Of a DNA stretch of 64,000 nt, positions 1-8,454 are shown one piece after another. Source of the DNA: Rhizobium deserti (GTDB taxonomy: Bacteria > Pseudomonadota > Alphaproteobacteria > Rhizobiales > Rhizobiaceae); NCBI RefSeq assembly GCF_004358025.1, contig NZ_SMTL01000002.1:372001-436000 (forward strand), written 5' to 3'. Position numbers and translations under genes: made by a program. The notes under the pieces are model-generated. The model saw only the letters and a list, made by a program, of their open reading frames with translations. It was not told the origin of the DNA and ran no database searches. Within the stretch, counting starts at the first letter, position 1; each line of letters starts with the position of its first letter.

Positions 1-85
1 CCTTCAATGCGGCGCGCTTGGCAGCATGGTTGGCGACGGTCTTGCGGCGGCGCTTGTTCTTTTCAACTGCGCTGGTTTTCGCCAT
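1..85 (-). CDS. rpsN: 30S ribosomal protein S14, 5' part only
   Basis: Only the first 28 codons lie in the window; the gene continues beyond base 1. The N-terminus MAKTSAVEKNKRRRK is typical of alphaproteobacterial S14, a protein of the 30S head. The ATG is at 85 and an AGGA-type ribosome binding site lies just upstream. It follows rplE by 33 bp, the normal spc-operon order. The assignment is secure from the sequence and the neighbours; the rest of the protein cannot be seen. Confidence 0.9.
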   Translation of the reverse strand, partial: MAKTSAVEKNKRRRKTVANHAAKRAALK

Positions 86-118
86 ATCGGAGTTCCTTTT
101 AAACGCTCGTCGTTACGG

Positions 119-676
119 TTACTGACGGAACGGGAAGTTGAACTCTTTCAAAAGAGCCCGAGCTTCGTCGTCATTGGTAGCCGTCGTGCAAACGATGATG
201 TCCATGCCCCACATCTGATCAACCTTGTCGTAGTTGATCTCAGGGAACACAATGTGCTCCTTGATGCCCATGGCGAAGTTGCCACGGCCGTCAAAGCTCT
301 TCGGGTTCAGGCCGCGAAAGTCGCGAACGCGCGGAAGCGCGATGTTGATCAGGCGGTCCATGAATTCGTACATGCGGGCGCCGCGGAGCGTAACCTTGGC
401 GCCGATCGGCATGAACTCGCGAACCTTGAAGCCGGCGATCGAGTTACGTGCCTTGGTGATGACCGGCTTCTGGCCGGCAATTGCCGCAAGATCGGCAGCA
501 GCAACAGAAGGCTTCTTAGAGTCGGCTGTCGCTTCACCCACGCCCATGTTGATGACGATCTTGTCCAGCTTGGGGATCATCATGTCGTTGGAGTAGCTGA
601 ACTGCTCCTTCATTGCCGCACGAATACGGGAAACATATTCGGCCTTGAGCCGCGGCTCGTACTTTGCCTCAGCCAT
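119..676 (-). CDS. rplE: 50S ribosomal protein L5
   Basis: The product is a 185-residue L5, the large-subunit protein that binds 5S rRNA and contacts S13 in the small subunit. The sequence has the family signature NMGVGEA near residue 44 and the conserved C-terminal stretch around [14 protein letters not shown]. The start codon overlaps the end of rplX by 8 bp, which suggests translational coupling. Length and order (L24-L5-S14) are standard for the spc operon. Confidence 0.97.
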   Translation of the reverse strand: MAEAKYEPRLKAEYVSRIRAAMKEQFSYSNDMMIPKLDKIVINMGVGEATADSKKPSVAAADLAAIAGQKPVITKARNSIAGFKVREFMPIGAKVTLRGARMYEFMDRLINIALPRVRDFRGLNPKSFDGRGNFAMGIKEHIVFPEINYDKVDQMWGMDIIVCTTATNDDEARALLKEFNFPFRQ

Positions 677-977
677 CGATCACATCTCCCGTACGCTTGG
701 CTACACGCACCTTCTTGCCGTCAACGACGGAGAAACCGACGCGGGTAGGCTTGCCGTCTTTCGCGGCGACCGCGATGTTCGACAGGTGAATGGACGCTTC
801 CTTGTTGATGATGCCGGCTTCCTGCGTCTGAGTCTGACGCTGGTGGCGCTTCACCATGTTGATGCCACGCACAACCGCGCGGTCTTCCTTCGGCAGAACC
901 TGGAGGACTTCGCCAGTGCGACCCTTGTCCTTGCCTGCGAGTACGACGACGCTGTCGCCCTTTTTGATCTTGTTCAT
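669..977 (-). CDS. rplX: 50S ribosomal protein L24
   Basis: The 102-residue product is L24, an assembly-initiating protein of the 50S subunit that binds the 5' end of 23S rRNA. An N-terminal KOW motif is visible around residues 6-30 ([20 protein letters not shown]). It lies 12 bp downstream of rplN and overlaps rplE by 8 bp, consistent with one spc transcript. Confidence 0.97.
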   Translation of the reverse strand: MNKIKKGDSVVVLAGKDKGRTGEVLQVLPKEDRAVVRGINMVKRHQRQTQTQEAGIINKEASIHLSNIAVAAKDGKPTRVGFSVVDGKKVRVAKRTGDVIDG

Positions 978-989
978 CGCATGAGCTCC

Positions 990-1358
990 TTACAGTACTT
1001 CCGGAGCCAGCGAGATGATCTTCATGTGGTTCTTGGCGCGAAGTTCGCGCGGAACCGGTCCGAAGATACGGGTGCCGATCGGCTCTTTCTTGTTGTCGAT
1101 GAGGACCGCTGCGTTGTTGTCGAAGCGGATGACGCTGCCGTCGGGACGGCGGATGTCCTTGGCTGTGCGCACAACAACCGCCTTCATCACGTCGCCCTTC
1201 TTGACGCGGCCGCGCGGGATCGCTTCCTTGATCGAGACGACGATAACGTCGCCGATCGAAGCGTATTTGCGCTTGGAGCCGCCCAGCACCTTGATGCACA
1301 TGACACGACGTGCGCCGGAATTATCCGCCACGTCGAGGTTTGTTTGCATCTGAATCAT
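990..1358 (-). CDS. rplN: 50S ribosomal protein L14
   Basis: The product is a 122-residue L14 starting [16 protein letters not shown]. The open frame extends 14 codons further upstream, but that stretch is not L14-like and the family always begins with this sequence, so the ATG at 1358 is chosen; an AAAGG lies just upstream. L14 sits at the subunit interface. A terminator-like hairpin separates it from rpsQ, so this is probably the first gene of the spc operon, as in Escherichia coli. Confidence 0.96.
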   Translation of the reverse strand: MIQMQTNLDVADNSGARRVMCIKVLGGSKRKYASIGDVIVVSIKEAIPRGRVKKGDVMKAVVVRTAKDIRRPDGSVIRFDNNAAVLIDNKKEPIGTRIFGPVPRELRAKNHMKIISLAPEVL

Positions 1359-1491
1359 GTCAGGTCGCCTTTTTCTAATGACCGGAACGACCGGGCGCAA
1401 AAACGCCCCGTTTCGGCTTATGGACAGAATTTCGATGTGCGCGGGTGGGGTCTTGCCAAGGTGGTTTCCCGAACGGGACCTTCCCTGCGCT

Positions 1492-1523
1492 CAAAGCAAA
1501 AGAACGCCCGTTTCCGAGCGTCC
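1492..1523 (-). terminator. Intrinsic terminator after rpsQ (S10/spc boundary)
   Basis: On the minus strand a 9-bp stem (GGACGCTCG / CGGGCGTTC, with one G-T pair at each of two positions) closes a GAAA loop and is followed by TTTTGCTTTG. It lies about 70 nt after the rpsQ stop and 130 nt before rplN. The position matches the S10/spc operon boundary of Escherichia coli. Leakiness cannot be judged from the sequence. Confidence 0.7.
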
Positions 1524-1592
1524 TGCGCCAATGGGGTGCTTCATATACGATTCTGCGTCCGGCGCAAGGGCCAGACGCAGATCAGAAGCAAA

Positions 1593-1829
1593 TTAAGCCT
1601 GGGCGGAGATAACCGTCCAGGTCTTGTCCTTGGAGATCGGCGCGCATTCCTGGATGGATACGATATCGCCGGTCTTGTACTGGTTGTTCTCGTCATGCGC
1701 CTTGTACTTCTTCGAACGGCGAACCGTCTTCTGAAGCAGCGGATGCGCGAAGCGGCGCTCTACCCGTACAACAACGGTCTTCTCGTTCTTGTCCGAAACG
1801 ACGACGCCCTGCAGAATGCGTTTAGGCAT
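1593..1829 (-). CDS. rpsQ: 30S ribosomal protein S17
   Basis: The 78-residue product is S17, a primary 16S rRNA-binding protein with an OB fold. It begins [19 protein letters not shown] and keeps the conserved [16 protein letters not shown] segment. It is the last gene of the S10 operon here, 11 bp after rpmC, and is followed by a terminator-like hairpin. Confidence 0.97.
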   Translation of the reverse strand: MPKRILQGVVVSDKNEKTVVVRVERRFAHPLLQKTVRRSKKYKAHDENNQYKTGDIVSIQECAPISKDKTWTVISAQA

Positions 1830-1840
1830 ATTGTTTTTCC

Positions 1841-2041
1841 TTAGGCCTTGGCTTCTGCCGCCTTCTGGCGGGCAATGGTTTTCACGCGGGCGATGTCCTT
1901 GCGGACCTCAGTGATGCGCGAGGACTTCTCGAGCTGGCCGGTGGCCTTCTGGAAGCGCAGGTTGAACTGCTCCTTCTTCAGGTCGGCGAGCTTGTCCTTG
2001 AGCTGGTCGGCCGTGAGGCCGCGAACTTCTTCGGCTTTCAT
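1841..2041 (-). CDS. rpmC: 50S ribosomal protein L29
   Basis: The 66-residue protein is L29, a small helical protein near the peptide exit tunnel. The central motif [17 protein letters not shown] is diagnostic. It lies between rplP and rpsQ in the standard order with 11-12 bp gaps. Confidence 0.97.
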   Translation of the reverse strand: MKAEEVRGLTADQLKDKLADLKKEQFNLRFQKATGQLEKSSRITEVRKDIARVKTIARQKAAEAKA

Positions 2042-2053
2042 CGTGCCTTCTCC

Positions 2054-2467
2054 TTACTCTGCGATGCGCTGTACGAAGCGCGTCTTGACCGAGAGCTTGG
2101 CTGCACCCAGCGTCAGGGCCTGCCGAGCAAGCTCCTCGGATACACCATCGATCTCGAACATCATGCGACCGGGCTTGACCTTGCAGGCCCAGTACTCGAC
2201 CGAACCCTTGCCCTTACCCATACGCACTTCGGTCGGCTTGGCCGTGACCGGAACGTCTGGGAATACGCGGATCCAAACGCGACCGGCGCGCTTCATCGCA
2301 CGCGTGATCGCACGGCGGGCCGCCTCGATCTCACGGGCGTTGACCCGGTTCGGTTCAAGCGACTTCAGGCCAAATTCGCCGAAAGCCAGGTCGAAACCGC
2401 CCTTGGCCACACCCTTGATGCGACCCTTGAACTGCTTGCGGTACTTGGTACGCTTTGGCTGCAACAT
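2054..2467 (-). CDS. rplP: 50S ribosomal protein L16
   Basis: The 137-residue product is L16, which helps position the A-site tRNA on the 50S subunit. It begins [16 protein letters not shown] and contains the conserved [18 protein letters not shown] stretch. It lies between rpsC and rpmC, with a normal family length. Confidence 0.97.
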   Translation of the reverse strand: MLQPKRTKYRKQFKGRIKGVAKGGFDLAFGEFGLKSLEPNRVNAREIEAARRAITRAMKRAGRVWIRVFPDVPVTAKPTEVRMGKGKGSVEYWACKVKPGRMMFEIDGVSEELARQALTLGAAKLSVKTRFVQRIAE

Positions 2468-2505
2468 TTTCTTACTTCTCCGAGCTTATCTTTCGCCAGC
2501 GCTAA

Positions 2506-3240
2506 TCAAGCGTTTTCGCGGCGGCGATCACGATCGCCACGGTCGCGTTCACGGCTTGCCGGGCCTTGTGCGTCGCCTTCCAGCGCGCGGCGTTCGGAAG
2601 CCATCGGATCATGCTCAAGGATTTCGCCCTTGAAGATCCAGACCTTGATACCGCAGATGCCGAACGCGGTTTCGGCTTCAGCTGTACCGTAATCGATATC
2701 TGCACGCAGCGTATGAAGCGGCACGCGACCTTCGCGATACCATTCCGTACGGGCGATTTCTGCACCGCCGAGACGGCCGCCGCAGGTGATCTTGATGCCT
2801 TCGGCGCCGAGACGCATGGCCGACTGAACCGCGCGCTTCATTGCACGGCGGAAAGCCACGCGGCGCTCGAGCTGCTGGGCGATCGACTGAGCAACCAAGG
2901 TCGCATCGACTTCCGGCTTGCGCACTTCAACAATGTTGAGATGCGTTTCGGATTTCGTCATCGTCGAGATCTTCTTGCGAAGCTTTTCGATGTCGGCGCC
3001 CTTCTTGCCGATGATCAGACCGGGACGAGCCGAGTGGATCGTGACGCGGCACTTCTTGTGCGGACGCTCGATGACCACCTTGGCGATACCGGCCTGCTTC
3101 AGTTCCTGCATCAGGTAAGCACGGATCTTCAGGTCCTCATGGAGGAGCTGACCATATTCCGCGTTGTCGGCGAACCAACGGCTGTCCCAGGTACGGTTGA
3201 TGCCGAGGCGAAAACCGATTGGATTGATTTTCTGACCCAT
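2506..3240 (-). CDS. rpsC: 30S ribosomal protein S3
   Basis: The 244-residue S3 has the N-terminal [18 protein letters not shown] signature, a KH domain with [16 protein letters not shown], and a charged C-terminal tail rich in Arg, Asp and Glu (last 20 or so residues) that is common in alphaproteobacteria. S3 lines the mRNA entry channel. The ATG shares one base with the rplV stop (TAATG), so the two genes are probably translationally coupled. Confidence 0.97.
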   Translation of the reverse strand: MGQKINPIGFRLGINRTWDSRWFADNAEYGQLLHEDLKIRAYLMQELKQAGIAKVVIERPHKKCRVTIHSARPGLIIGKKGADIEKLRKKISTMTKSETHLNIVEVRKPEVDATLVAQSIAQQLERRVAFRRAMKRAVQSAMRLGAEGIKITCGGRLGGAEIARTEWYREGRVPLHTLRADIDYGTAEAETAFGICGIKVWIFKGEILEHDPMASERRALEGDAQGPASRERDRGDRDRRRENA

Positions 3241-3629
3241 TATGCGGCCTCCCCTTTTTCCTCGACTTCGCGAACCACGATCGTCAGATGCGAGAAAGGC
3301 TTCTCGATCCGCGATGCGCGGCCACGGCCACGAGCGTGGAAACGCTTCATGGTGATCGACTTGCCGACATAGGCTTCCGATACGATCAGAGAGTCGACGT
3401 CGAGGTCATGGTTGTTTTCAGCATTGGCGATAGCCGACTCGAGAGTCTTCTTCACCGTGCCGGCGATGCGCTTGCGCGAGAACTCGAGTTCTGCAAGCGC
3501 GCGTTCTACCTTTTTGCCGCGGATCATAGCGGCAACCAGGTTCAGCTTCTGCGGGCTGACGCGAAGCGTACGGGCGACTGCCTGCGCTTCGTTGTCCTTC
3601 AGCCGGCGTTCGGTCTTTGCCTTCGCCAT
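3240..3629 (-). CDS. rplV: 50S ribosomal protein L22
   Basis: The 129-residue product is L22, whose long loop lines the nascent-peptide tunnel. Conserved features are [18 protein letters not shown] near the N-terminus and the [15 protein letters not shown] loop near residues 94-108. The gene starts 2 bp after the rpsS stop region and ends overlapping the rpsC start by one base. Confidence 0.97.
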   Translation of the reverse strand: MAKAKTERRLKDNEAQAVARTLRVSPQKLNLVAAMIRGKKVERALAELEFSRKRIAGTVKKTLESAIANAENNHDLDVDSLIVSEAYVGKSITMKRFHARGRGRASRIEKPFSHLTIVVREVEEKGEAA

Positions 3630-3631
3630 GA

Positions 3632-3910
3632 TTACTTCCTCTTCGCTTTCTTGTCCGCGCCGTGACCGTAATAGGTCCGGGTGGGAGCGAATTCGCCAAA
3701 CTTATGTCCGACCATGTCTTCGTTGACGCTGACCGGAATGTGCTTGCTGCCGTTGTAGACGCCAAATGTGAGGCCTACGAACTGCGGCAGGATAGTGGAC
3801 CGGCGGGTCCACATCTTGATCACTTCACTGCGTCCGCCTTCGCGCACCTTCTCAGCCTTCTTGAGAAGATAGCCGTCAACAAACGGACCTTTCCATACTG
3901 AACGAGCCAT
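3632..3910 (-). CDS. rpsS: 30S ribosomal protein S19
   Basis: The 92-residue S19 forms a complex with S13 in the 30S head. It begins [20 protein letters not shown] and contains the conserved [16 protein letters not shown] near its C-terminus. It lies between rplB and rplV in standard S10-operon order. Confidence 0.97.
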   Translation of the reverse strand: MARSVWKGPFVDGYLLKKAEKVREGGRSEVIKMWTRRSTILPQFVGLTFGVYNGSKHIPVSVNEDMVGHKFGEFAPTRTYYGHGADKKAKRK

Positions 3911-3925
3911 TAGTGACTTCCTCTC

Positions 3926-4762
3926 TTACTTCTTGCGCTGATGGCGCGAACGCATGATGAACTTGTCGGTCGACTTGTTCGAACGCGTGCGCTTGCCCTT
4001 GGTCGGCTTGCCCCAGGGGCTCACCGGATGGCGGCCACCCGAGGTGCGGCCTTCACCACCGCCGTGGGGGTGGTCGACCGGGTTCATAACGACGCCACGG
4101 TTATGCGGACGCTTGCCACGCCAAACGGTACGACCGGCCTTGCCGTCGTTGGTGTTGCCGTGGTCCGGATTGGATACGGCACCAACGGTACCAAGGCAGG
4201 AGCCAGGGACGAGGCGCTGTTCACCGGAGTTCAGGCGCAGGATCGCCATGCCGGCATCGCGGCCGACGAGCTGCACGTAGGTGCCAGCCGAACGAGCGAT
4301 CTGGCCGCCCTTGCCCGGCTTCATTTCCACATTGTGGACGATGGAACCGACCGGGATGTACTGCAGCGGCATGGTGTTGCCCGGCTTTACATCGACGGCC
4401 TTGTTCGAGGCGATCACCTTGTCGCCTGCAGCAAGGCGCTGCGGAGCGATGATATAGGCCTGCTCGCCGTCCGTATAGGTGACGAGCGCGATGAAGGCCG
4501 AACGGTTCGGGTCGTATTCCAAGCGCTCGACCGTGCCTTCAATGTCGAACTTACGACGCTTGAAGTCGACCAGGCGATAGGTACGCTTGTGACCACCGCC
4601 GATGAAGCGGGCGGTGATGCGGCCGTTGTTGTTGCGGCCACCACTCTTGGAGAGACCCTCGGTGAGCGCCTTGACAGGCTTGCCCTTCCAAAGACCGGAC
4701 CGGTCGACGATAACCAGCTGACGCTGGCTCGGGGTCGTCGGGTTGTAGCTTTTCAATGCCAT
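3926..4762 (-). CDS. rplB: 50S ribosomal protein L2
   Basis: The 278-residue L2 is required for subunit association and peptidyl-transferase assembly. The C-terminal region carries the near-universal [20 protein letters not shown] stretch, including the histidine implicated in activity. Full family length; it lies 11 bp downstream of rplW. Confidence 0.98.
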   Translation of the reverse strand: MALKSYNPTTPSQRQLVIVDRSGLWKGKPVKALTEGLSKSGGRNNNGRITARFIGGGHKRTYRLVDFKRRKFDIEGTVERLEYDPNRSAFIALVTYTDGEQAYIIAPQRLAAGDKVIASNKAVDVKPGNTMPLQYIPVGSIVHNVEMKPGKGGQIARSAGTYVQLVGRDAGMAILRLNSGEQRLVPGSCLGTVGAVSNPDHGNTNDGKAGRTVWRGKRPHNRGVVMNPVDHPHGGGEGRTSGGRHPVSPWGKPTKGKRTRSNKSTDKFIMRSRHQRKK

Positions 4763-4773
4763 TGTTTTCTACC

Positions 4774-5067
4774 TCAAAGACCGGTGGAGACGTCGATCGT
4801 CTGACCTTCGGCCAGGGTGACCACAGCCTTCTTGACGTCCTTCTGCTTGCCGATAAAACCGCGGAAACGCTTGGTTTTGCCGAGGCGGCGCAGAGTGTTG
4901 ACAGCAGTGACCTTCACGCCGAACAGTGCTTCAACCGCAGCCTTGATCTCAGGCTTAGAGGCCGTCAGGGCAACGTTGAAGACGACCTGATTCTGCTCGG
5001 AAGCCATGGTCGACTTTTCAGTGATCGAAGGAGACAAGATCACATCATAGTGGCGAATATCGATCAC
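4774..5067 (-). CDS. rplW: 50S ribosomal protein L23
   Basis: The 97-residue L23 lies at the tunnel exit and in bacteria docks trigger factor and SRP. It begins [20 protein letters not shown] and has the conserved [15 protein letters not shown] segment. Its ATG overlaps the rplD stop by 4 bp (ATGA), indicating coupled translation. Confidence 0.97.
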   Translation of the reverse strand: MIDIRHYDVILSPSITEKSTMASEQNQVVFNVALTASKPEIKAAVEALFGVKVTAVNTLRRLGKTKRFRGFIGKQKDVKKAVVTLAEGQTIDVSTGL

Positions 5068-5684
5068 TTGAAACGCTCCTCTAGAGCTTCCACAGCCGCC
5101 TTGGAAAGCACAAGCTTGCCGCGACGCAGGATGTCGTAAACATTGATGCCCTGAACCGGCAGAACATCGACATTCGGGATGTTCTGAGCCGCGAGCTTGA
5201 AGTTGCTGTCGAGCTCAGCGCCACCGATGAACAGGGCGTTGGTCAGACCGAGCGACGCGAAGGAGCCGGCAAGCAGCTTGGTCTTGACTTCGGCGGCAAC
5301 CAGGTTGTCGACGATGATCAAATCTTCAGCCTTCAACTTGGCCGACAGGGCGTGACGCAGAGCGAGCGCACGAACCTTCTTGGGAAGGTCATGCTCGTGA
5401 CTGCGAACGACCGGACCGTGAGCCTTGCCACCGCCGCGGAACTGCGGAGCGCGAGCCGAATGGTGACGAGCGCGGCCCGTACCCTTCTGCTTGTACATCT
5501 TGGCACCGGTGCGCGAAACTTCCGCGCGGGTCTTGGTCTTGTGGGTGCCCTGCTGCTTCTTGGCAAGCTGGTAGCGCACCATGCGGGCGAGGATGTCCTC
5601 GCGCGGATCGAGGCCGAAAATCGCGTCCGACAGGGCTACCGTGCCGGCGTCTTTGCCCTCGAGGGTCTTGACGTTGAATTCCAT
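5064..5684 (-). CDS. rplD: 50S ribosomal protein L4
   Basis: The 206-residue L4 has the tunnel loop with [21 protein letters not shown]. In Escherichia coli it also represses the S10 operon; whether that holds here is not shown. The open frame runs 27 codons further upstream, but [14 protein letters not shown] is the conserved family start, so 5684 is chosen. It lies 13 bp after rplC. Confidence 0.96.
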   Translation of the reverse strand: MEFNVKTLEGKDAGTVALSDAIFGLDPREDILARMVRYQLAKKQQGTHKTKTRAEVSRTGAKMYKQKGTGRARHHSARAPQFRGGGKAHGPVVRSHEHDLPKKVRALALRHALSAKLKAEDLIIVDNLVAAEVKTKLLAGSFASLGLTNALFIGGAELDSNFKLAAQNIPNVDVLPVQGINVYDILRRGKLVLSKAAVEALEERFK

Positions 5685-5697
5685 GTGCTTGGCTCCC

Positions 5698-6339
5698 TTA
5701 CTTCGCGGCCGACTTGATGGCATCGCGAACGACGATCCACGAGCCCTTGGAGCCGGGAACGGCACCCTTGACGAGGATCAGGCCACGATTTTCGTCCGTG
5801 GAGACAATTTCGAGGTTCTGGGTGGTGATGCGCGTCTGGCCCATGTGACCCGCCATGCGCTTGCCCTTCCAGACCTTGCCCGGATCCTGGTTGTTACCGG
5901 TCGAACCGTGCGAACGGTGCGAAACGGAAACACCGTGCGTCGCACGAAGACCGCCGAAGTTGTGGCGCTTCATGGCACCGGCAAAACCCTTACCGATCGA
6001 CGTACCGGTGACATCCACCAGCTGGCCGGCAGCAAAGTGCCCGGCCGTCAGCTCGGTGCCGACATCGATCATGTTATCTTCGGAAACCCGAAATTCGACC
6101 AGCTTGGCCTTCGGCTCGACATTGGCCATGGCGAAGTTGCCGCGCATGGCCTTGGACGTGTTCTTAACTTTAGCCGCGCCCGCACCAAGCTGAAGAGCGG
6201 TATAACCATTCTTCTCGACGGTACGATGAGCCACGACCTGGCAGCTTTCCAGCCGCAATACGGTGACCGGGACATGCTCGCCGGCGTCGTTATAGACGCG
6301 CGTCATTCCCACCTTTTGTGCTATTACACCCGAACGCAT
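5698..6339 (-). CDS. rplC: 50S ribosomal protein L3
   Basis: The 213-residue L3 is an early-assembling 50S protein near the peptidyl-transferase centre. It begins [20 protein letters not shown] and has the [19 protein letters not shown] loop, which in many bacteria carries a methylated glutamine. An ATG six codons upstream is possible, but the family start supports 6339. Confidence 0.96.
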   Translation of the reverse strand: MRSGVIAQKVGMTRVYNDAGEHVPVTVLRLESCQVVAHRTVEKNGYTALQLGAGAAKVKNTSKAMRGNFAMANVEPKAKLVEFRVSEDNMIDVGTELTAGHFAAGQLVDVTGTSIGKGFAGAMKRHNFGGLRATHGVSVSHRSHGSTGNNQDPGKVWKGKRMAGHMGQTRITTQNLEIVSTDENRGLILVKGAVPGSKGSWIVVRDAIKSAAK

Positions 6340-6376
6340 CGGTTCAATCCTTCTCACTCAGTCCAAGACCGAAGTC

Positions 6377-6685
6377 TTAGAGCTTGATCTCAACATCAAC
6401 ACCTGCGGCGAGGTCGAGCTTCATCAGCGCGTCCACCGTCTGGGGGGTTGGGTCAACGATATCGAGAAGGCGCTTATGCGTGCGCATCTCGAACTGCTCG
6501 CGGCTCTTCTTGTCGATGTGGGGGGACCGGTTAACCGTAAACTTCTCGATGCGGGTCGGAAGCGGAACGGGGCCCCGGACGCTTGCGCCGGTGCGCTTCG
6601 CCGTCGACACGATCTCGCGCGTCGAAGCGTCGAGAATGCGGTGATCGAACGCCTTCAGGCGAATGCGGATATTTTGGCCGTTCAT
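6377..6685 (-). CDS. rpsJ: 30S ribosomal protein S10 (transcription factor NusE)
   Basis: The 102-residue S10 begins [19 protein letters not shown] and carries the [20 protein letters not shown] region. It serves both as a ribosomal protein and, with NusB, in antitermination. An AAGGAT motif lies about 9 nt before the ATG. It is the first gene of the S10 operon and is preceded by a structured 0.3-kb region rather than directly abutting tuf. Confidence 0.97.
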   Translation of the reverse strand: MNGQNIRIRLKAFDHRILDASTREIVSTAKRTGASVRGPVPLPTRIEKFTVNRSPHIDKKSREQFEMRTHKRLLDIVDPTPQTVDALMKLDLAAGVDVEIKL

Positions 6686-6950
6686 TCGACGTTATCCTTG
6701 TTGTCTTGTTATCCACGTGCCCAACGTAACGGCACGAGTTTGTTCGTTTTCCTAAGGCGGGACCACCGGTGTCAAAGATCAAACGGGACACGCGAACAGC
6801 GGCGTCCCCTTCCAGTCTTCGGGCCATAGGCCCACCTTAATTTCCTTGGCAATTGCCTGCTCCGAATAAACGAAGCATGGCGCAAATCGCGCTCGCGCGC
6901 CATTTGCTACATTTCTGTGTCATAAGCAAGTCAGCTTGACCCACTTGCTT
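6686..6950 (-). promoter_or_regulatory. S10 operon upstream region with two inverted repeats
   Basis: The region between the terminator after tuf 1 and rpsJ holds no convincing gene. Two inverted repeats are visible: AAGCAAGT at 6924-6931 with ACTTGCTT at 6943-6950, and ATGGCGC at 6877-6883 with GCGCCAT at 6897-6903. They could be leader structures of an S10 transcript starting here. I did not find a convincing -35/-10 pair. A 98-codon minus-strand frame (6531-6827) runs through but mostly overlaps rpsJ. Confidence 0.4.
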
Positions 6951-6990
6951 AAAAAATTCGAACCGGGCGGTATCCGAGAACACCGCCCTA
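6951..6990 (-). terminator. Intrinsic terminator after tuf copy 1 and its repeats
   Basis: On the minus strand GGGCGGT pairs with ACCGCCC (7 bp, 10-nt loop), and after a short GGTTCGAA comes TTTTTT at 6951-6956. It lies just beyond the outermost 106-bp tuf-tail unit, so it would end the str transcript and separate it from the S10 operon. The gap between stem and U-run is slightly long. Confidence 0.6.
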
Positions 6991-7000
6991 CCCTTATCGA

Positions 7001-7248
7001 TTACCCGATGATCGAGGCAACAGTGCCGGCGCCGCCATAGATCGCGCTGGCGAGATCTATGAACTTTGGTGCCGTCGGCAGCTTTCGCCGCCGTCGCCCG
7101 ATCTCGTTACCCGATGATCGAGGCGACGATGCCGGCGCCGCCATAGATCGCGCTGGCGCGATCTATGAACTTTGGTGCCGTCGGCAGCTTTCGCCACCGT
7201 CGCCCGATCTCGTTACTCGATGATCGAGGCGACGATGCCGGCGCCGAC
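7001..7248 (-). repeat. 106-bp tandem units repeating the 3' end of tuf (locus 1)
   Basis: The last 36 bp of tuf (7213-7248, encoding [11 protein letters not shown] and stop) recur at 7107-7142 and 7001-7036. The three copies are exactly 106 bp apart and separated by a 70-bp spacer that is itself repeated. The copies encode [15 protein letters not shown] and GGAGTVASIIG-stop. Each spacer carries a palindrome (CATAGATCGCG, 4-nt loop, CGCGATCTATG at 7142-7167; one mismatch in the outer copy at 7036-7061). The same layout follows tuf copy 2. I do not recognise a named repeat family. Confidence 0.93.
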
Positions 7249-8388
7249 GGTACGACCGCCTTCGCGGATCGCGAAGCGCAGCTTTTCTTCCATCGCGATC
7301 GGAACGATCAGCTCGACTTCAACGGTGACGTTGTCGCCAGGCATAACCATTTCCGTGCCTTCCGGAAGCGACACGATGCCGGTCACGTCCGTGGTGCGGA
7401 AGTAGAACTGCGGACGGTAGTTGGTGAAGAACGGCGTATGACGGCCGCCTTCTTCCTTCGTCAGAATGTAGGCTTCGGCCATGAACTTCTTGTGCGGCTT
7501 GACCGAACCGGGCTTGCAAAGGATCTGGCCACGCTCGACGCCGTCACGGTTCACACCGCGAACCAGTGCGCCGATGTTGTCGCCGGCCTGGCCCTGGTCG
7601 AGCAGCTTGCGGAACATTTCAACGCCGGTCACCGTCGTCTTGGAGGTGGCGCGGATGCCGACGATTTCGACTTCTTCGCCAACCTTGACAATGCCACGCT
7701 CGACGCGGCCGGTCACAACCGTACCACGGCCCGAGATCGAGAACACGTCTTCGATCGGCATCAGGAAGGGCTGGTCGATCGGACGCTCAGGCGTCGGGAT
7801 GTAAGCGTCAACCGCTGCCATCAGTTCGCGGATCGCGTCTTCGCCGATCTTCTTGTCGGAATCTTCCAGAGCGGCCAGAGCCGAACCCTTGACGATCGGA
7901 ATGTCGTCGCCCGGGAAGTCGTAGGACGACAGAAGTTCGCGAACTTCCAGCTCGACGAGCTCCAGAAGCTCGGCGTCGTCGACCTGGTCGACCTTGTTCA
8001 AGAACACGACAATCGCCGGAACGCCAACCTGACGGGCGAGCAGGATGTGCTCGCGGGTCTGCGGCATCGGGCCGTCGGCGGCCGAGCAAACCAGGATCGC
8101 GCCATCCATCTGGGCGGCACCGGTGATCATGTTCTTTACATAGTCGGCGTGGCCGGGGCAGTCGACGTGCGCGTAGTGGCGGGCCGGCGTCTCGTATTCG
8201 ACGTGAGCCGTCGAAATGGTGATGCCGCGGGCCTTTTCTTCCGGCGCAGCGTCGATCTGGTCATAGGCCTTGAACTCGCCGAAATACTTCGTGATCGCAG
8301 CCGTCAGCGACGTCTTGCCATGGTCAACGTGACCAATCGTGCCAATGTTGACGTGAGGCTTGTTGCGCTCAAACTTGCTCTTTGCCAT
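7213..8388 (-). CDS. tuf: Elongation factor Tu, copy 1
   Basis: The 391-residue EF-Tu carries aminoacyl-tRNA to the ribosomal A site. GTPase motifs are visible: GHVDHGKT near residue 19, DCPGHADY (G3) and NKVDQVDD (G4), followed by beta-barrel domains 2 and 3. It is the fourth gene of the str operon, 66 bp after fusA. The copy at 28139-29314 encodes an identical protein, and the DNA matches from 7054 to 8389, stopping one base upstream of the start codon. Its 3' end is repeated twice downstream. Confidence 0.98.
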   Translation of the reverse strand: MAKSKFERNKPHVNIGTIGHVDHGKTSLTAAITKYFGEFKAYDQIDAAPEEKARGITISTAHVEYETPARHYAHVDCPGHADYVKNMITGAAQMDGAILVCSAADGPMPQTREHILLARQVGVPAIVVFLNKVDQVDDAELLELVELEVRELLSSYDFPGDDIPIVKGSALAALEDSDKKIGEDAIRELMAAVDAYIPTPERPIDQPFLMPIEDVFSISGRGTVVTGRVERGIVKVGEEVEIVGIRATSKTTVTGVEMFRKLLDQGQAGDNIGALVRGVNRDGVERGQILCKPGSVKPHKKFMAEAYILTKEEGGRHTPFFTNYRPQFYFRTTDVTGIVSLPEGTEMVMPGDNVTVEVELIVPIAMEEKLRFAIREGGRTVGAGIVASIIE

Positions 8389-8454
8389 TATCGGCTCTCC
8401 ATTCTTGTCCCGTTTCCCGGGAAAATCTTCATTGTTTCAGGAGGTATGCTCCGG

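Noticed and set aside
6531..6827. A 98-codon minus-strand frame upstream of and overlapping rpsJ
   Set aside because: It lacks similarity, overlaps rpsJ in another frame and has no clear ribosome binding site. A leader peptide is possible but unsupported.
7001..7248. CRISPR array as an explanation of the 106-bp repeats
   Set aside because: The spacers are repeated rather than unique, the repeats are gene ends, and no cas genes are present.
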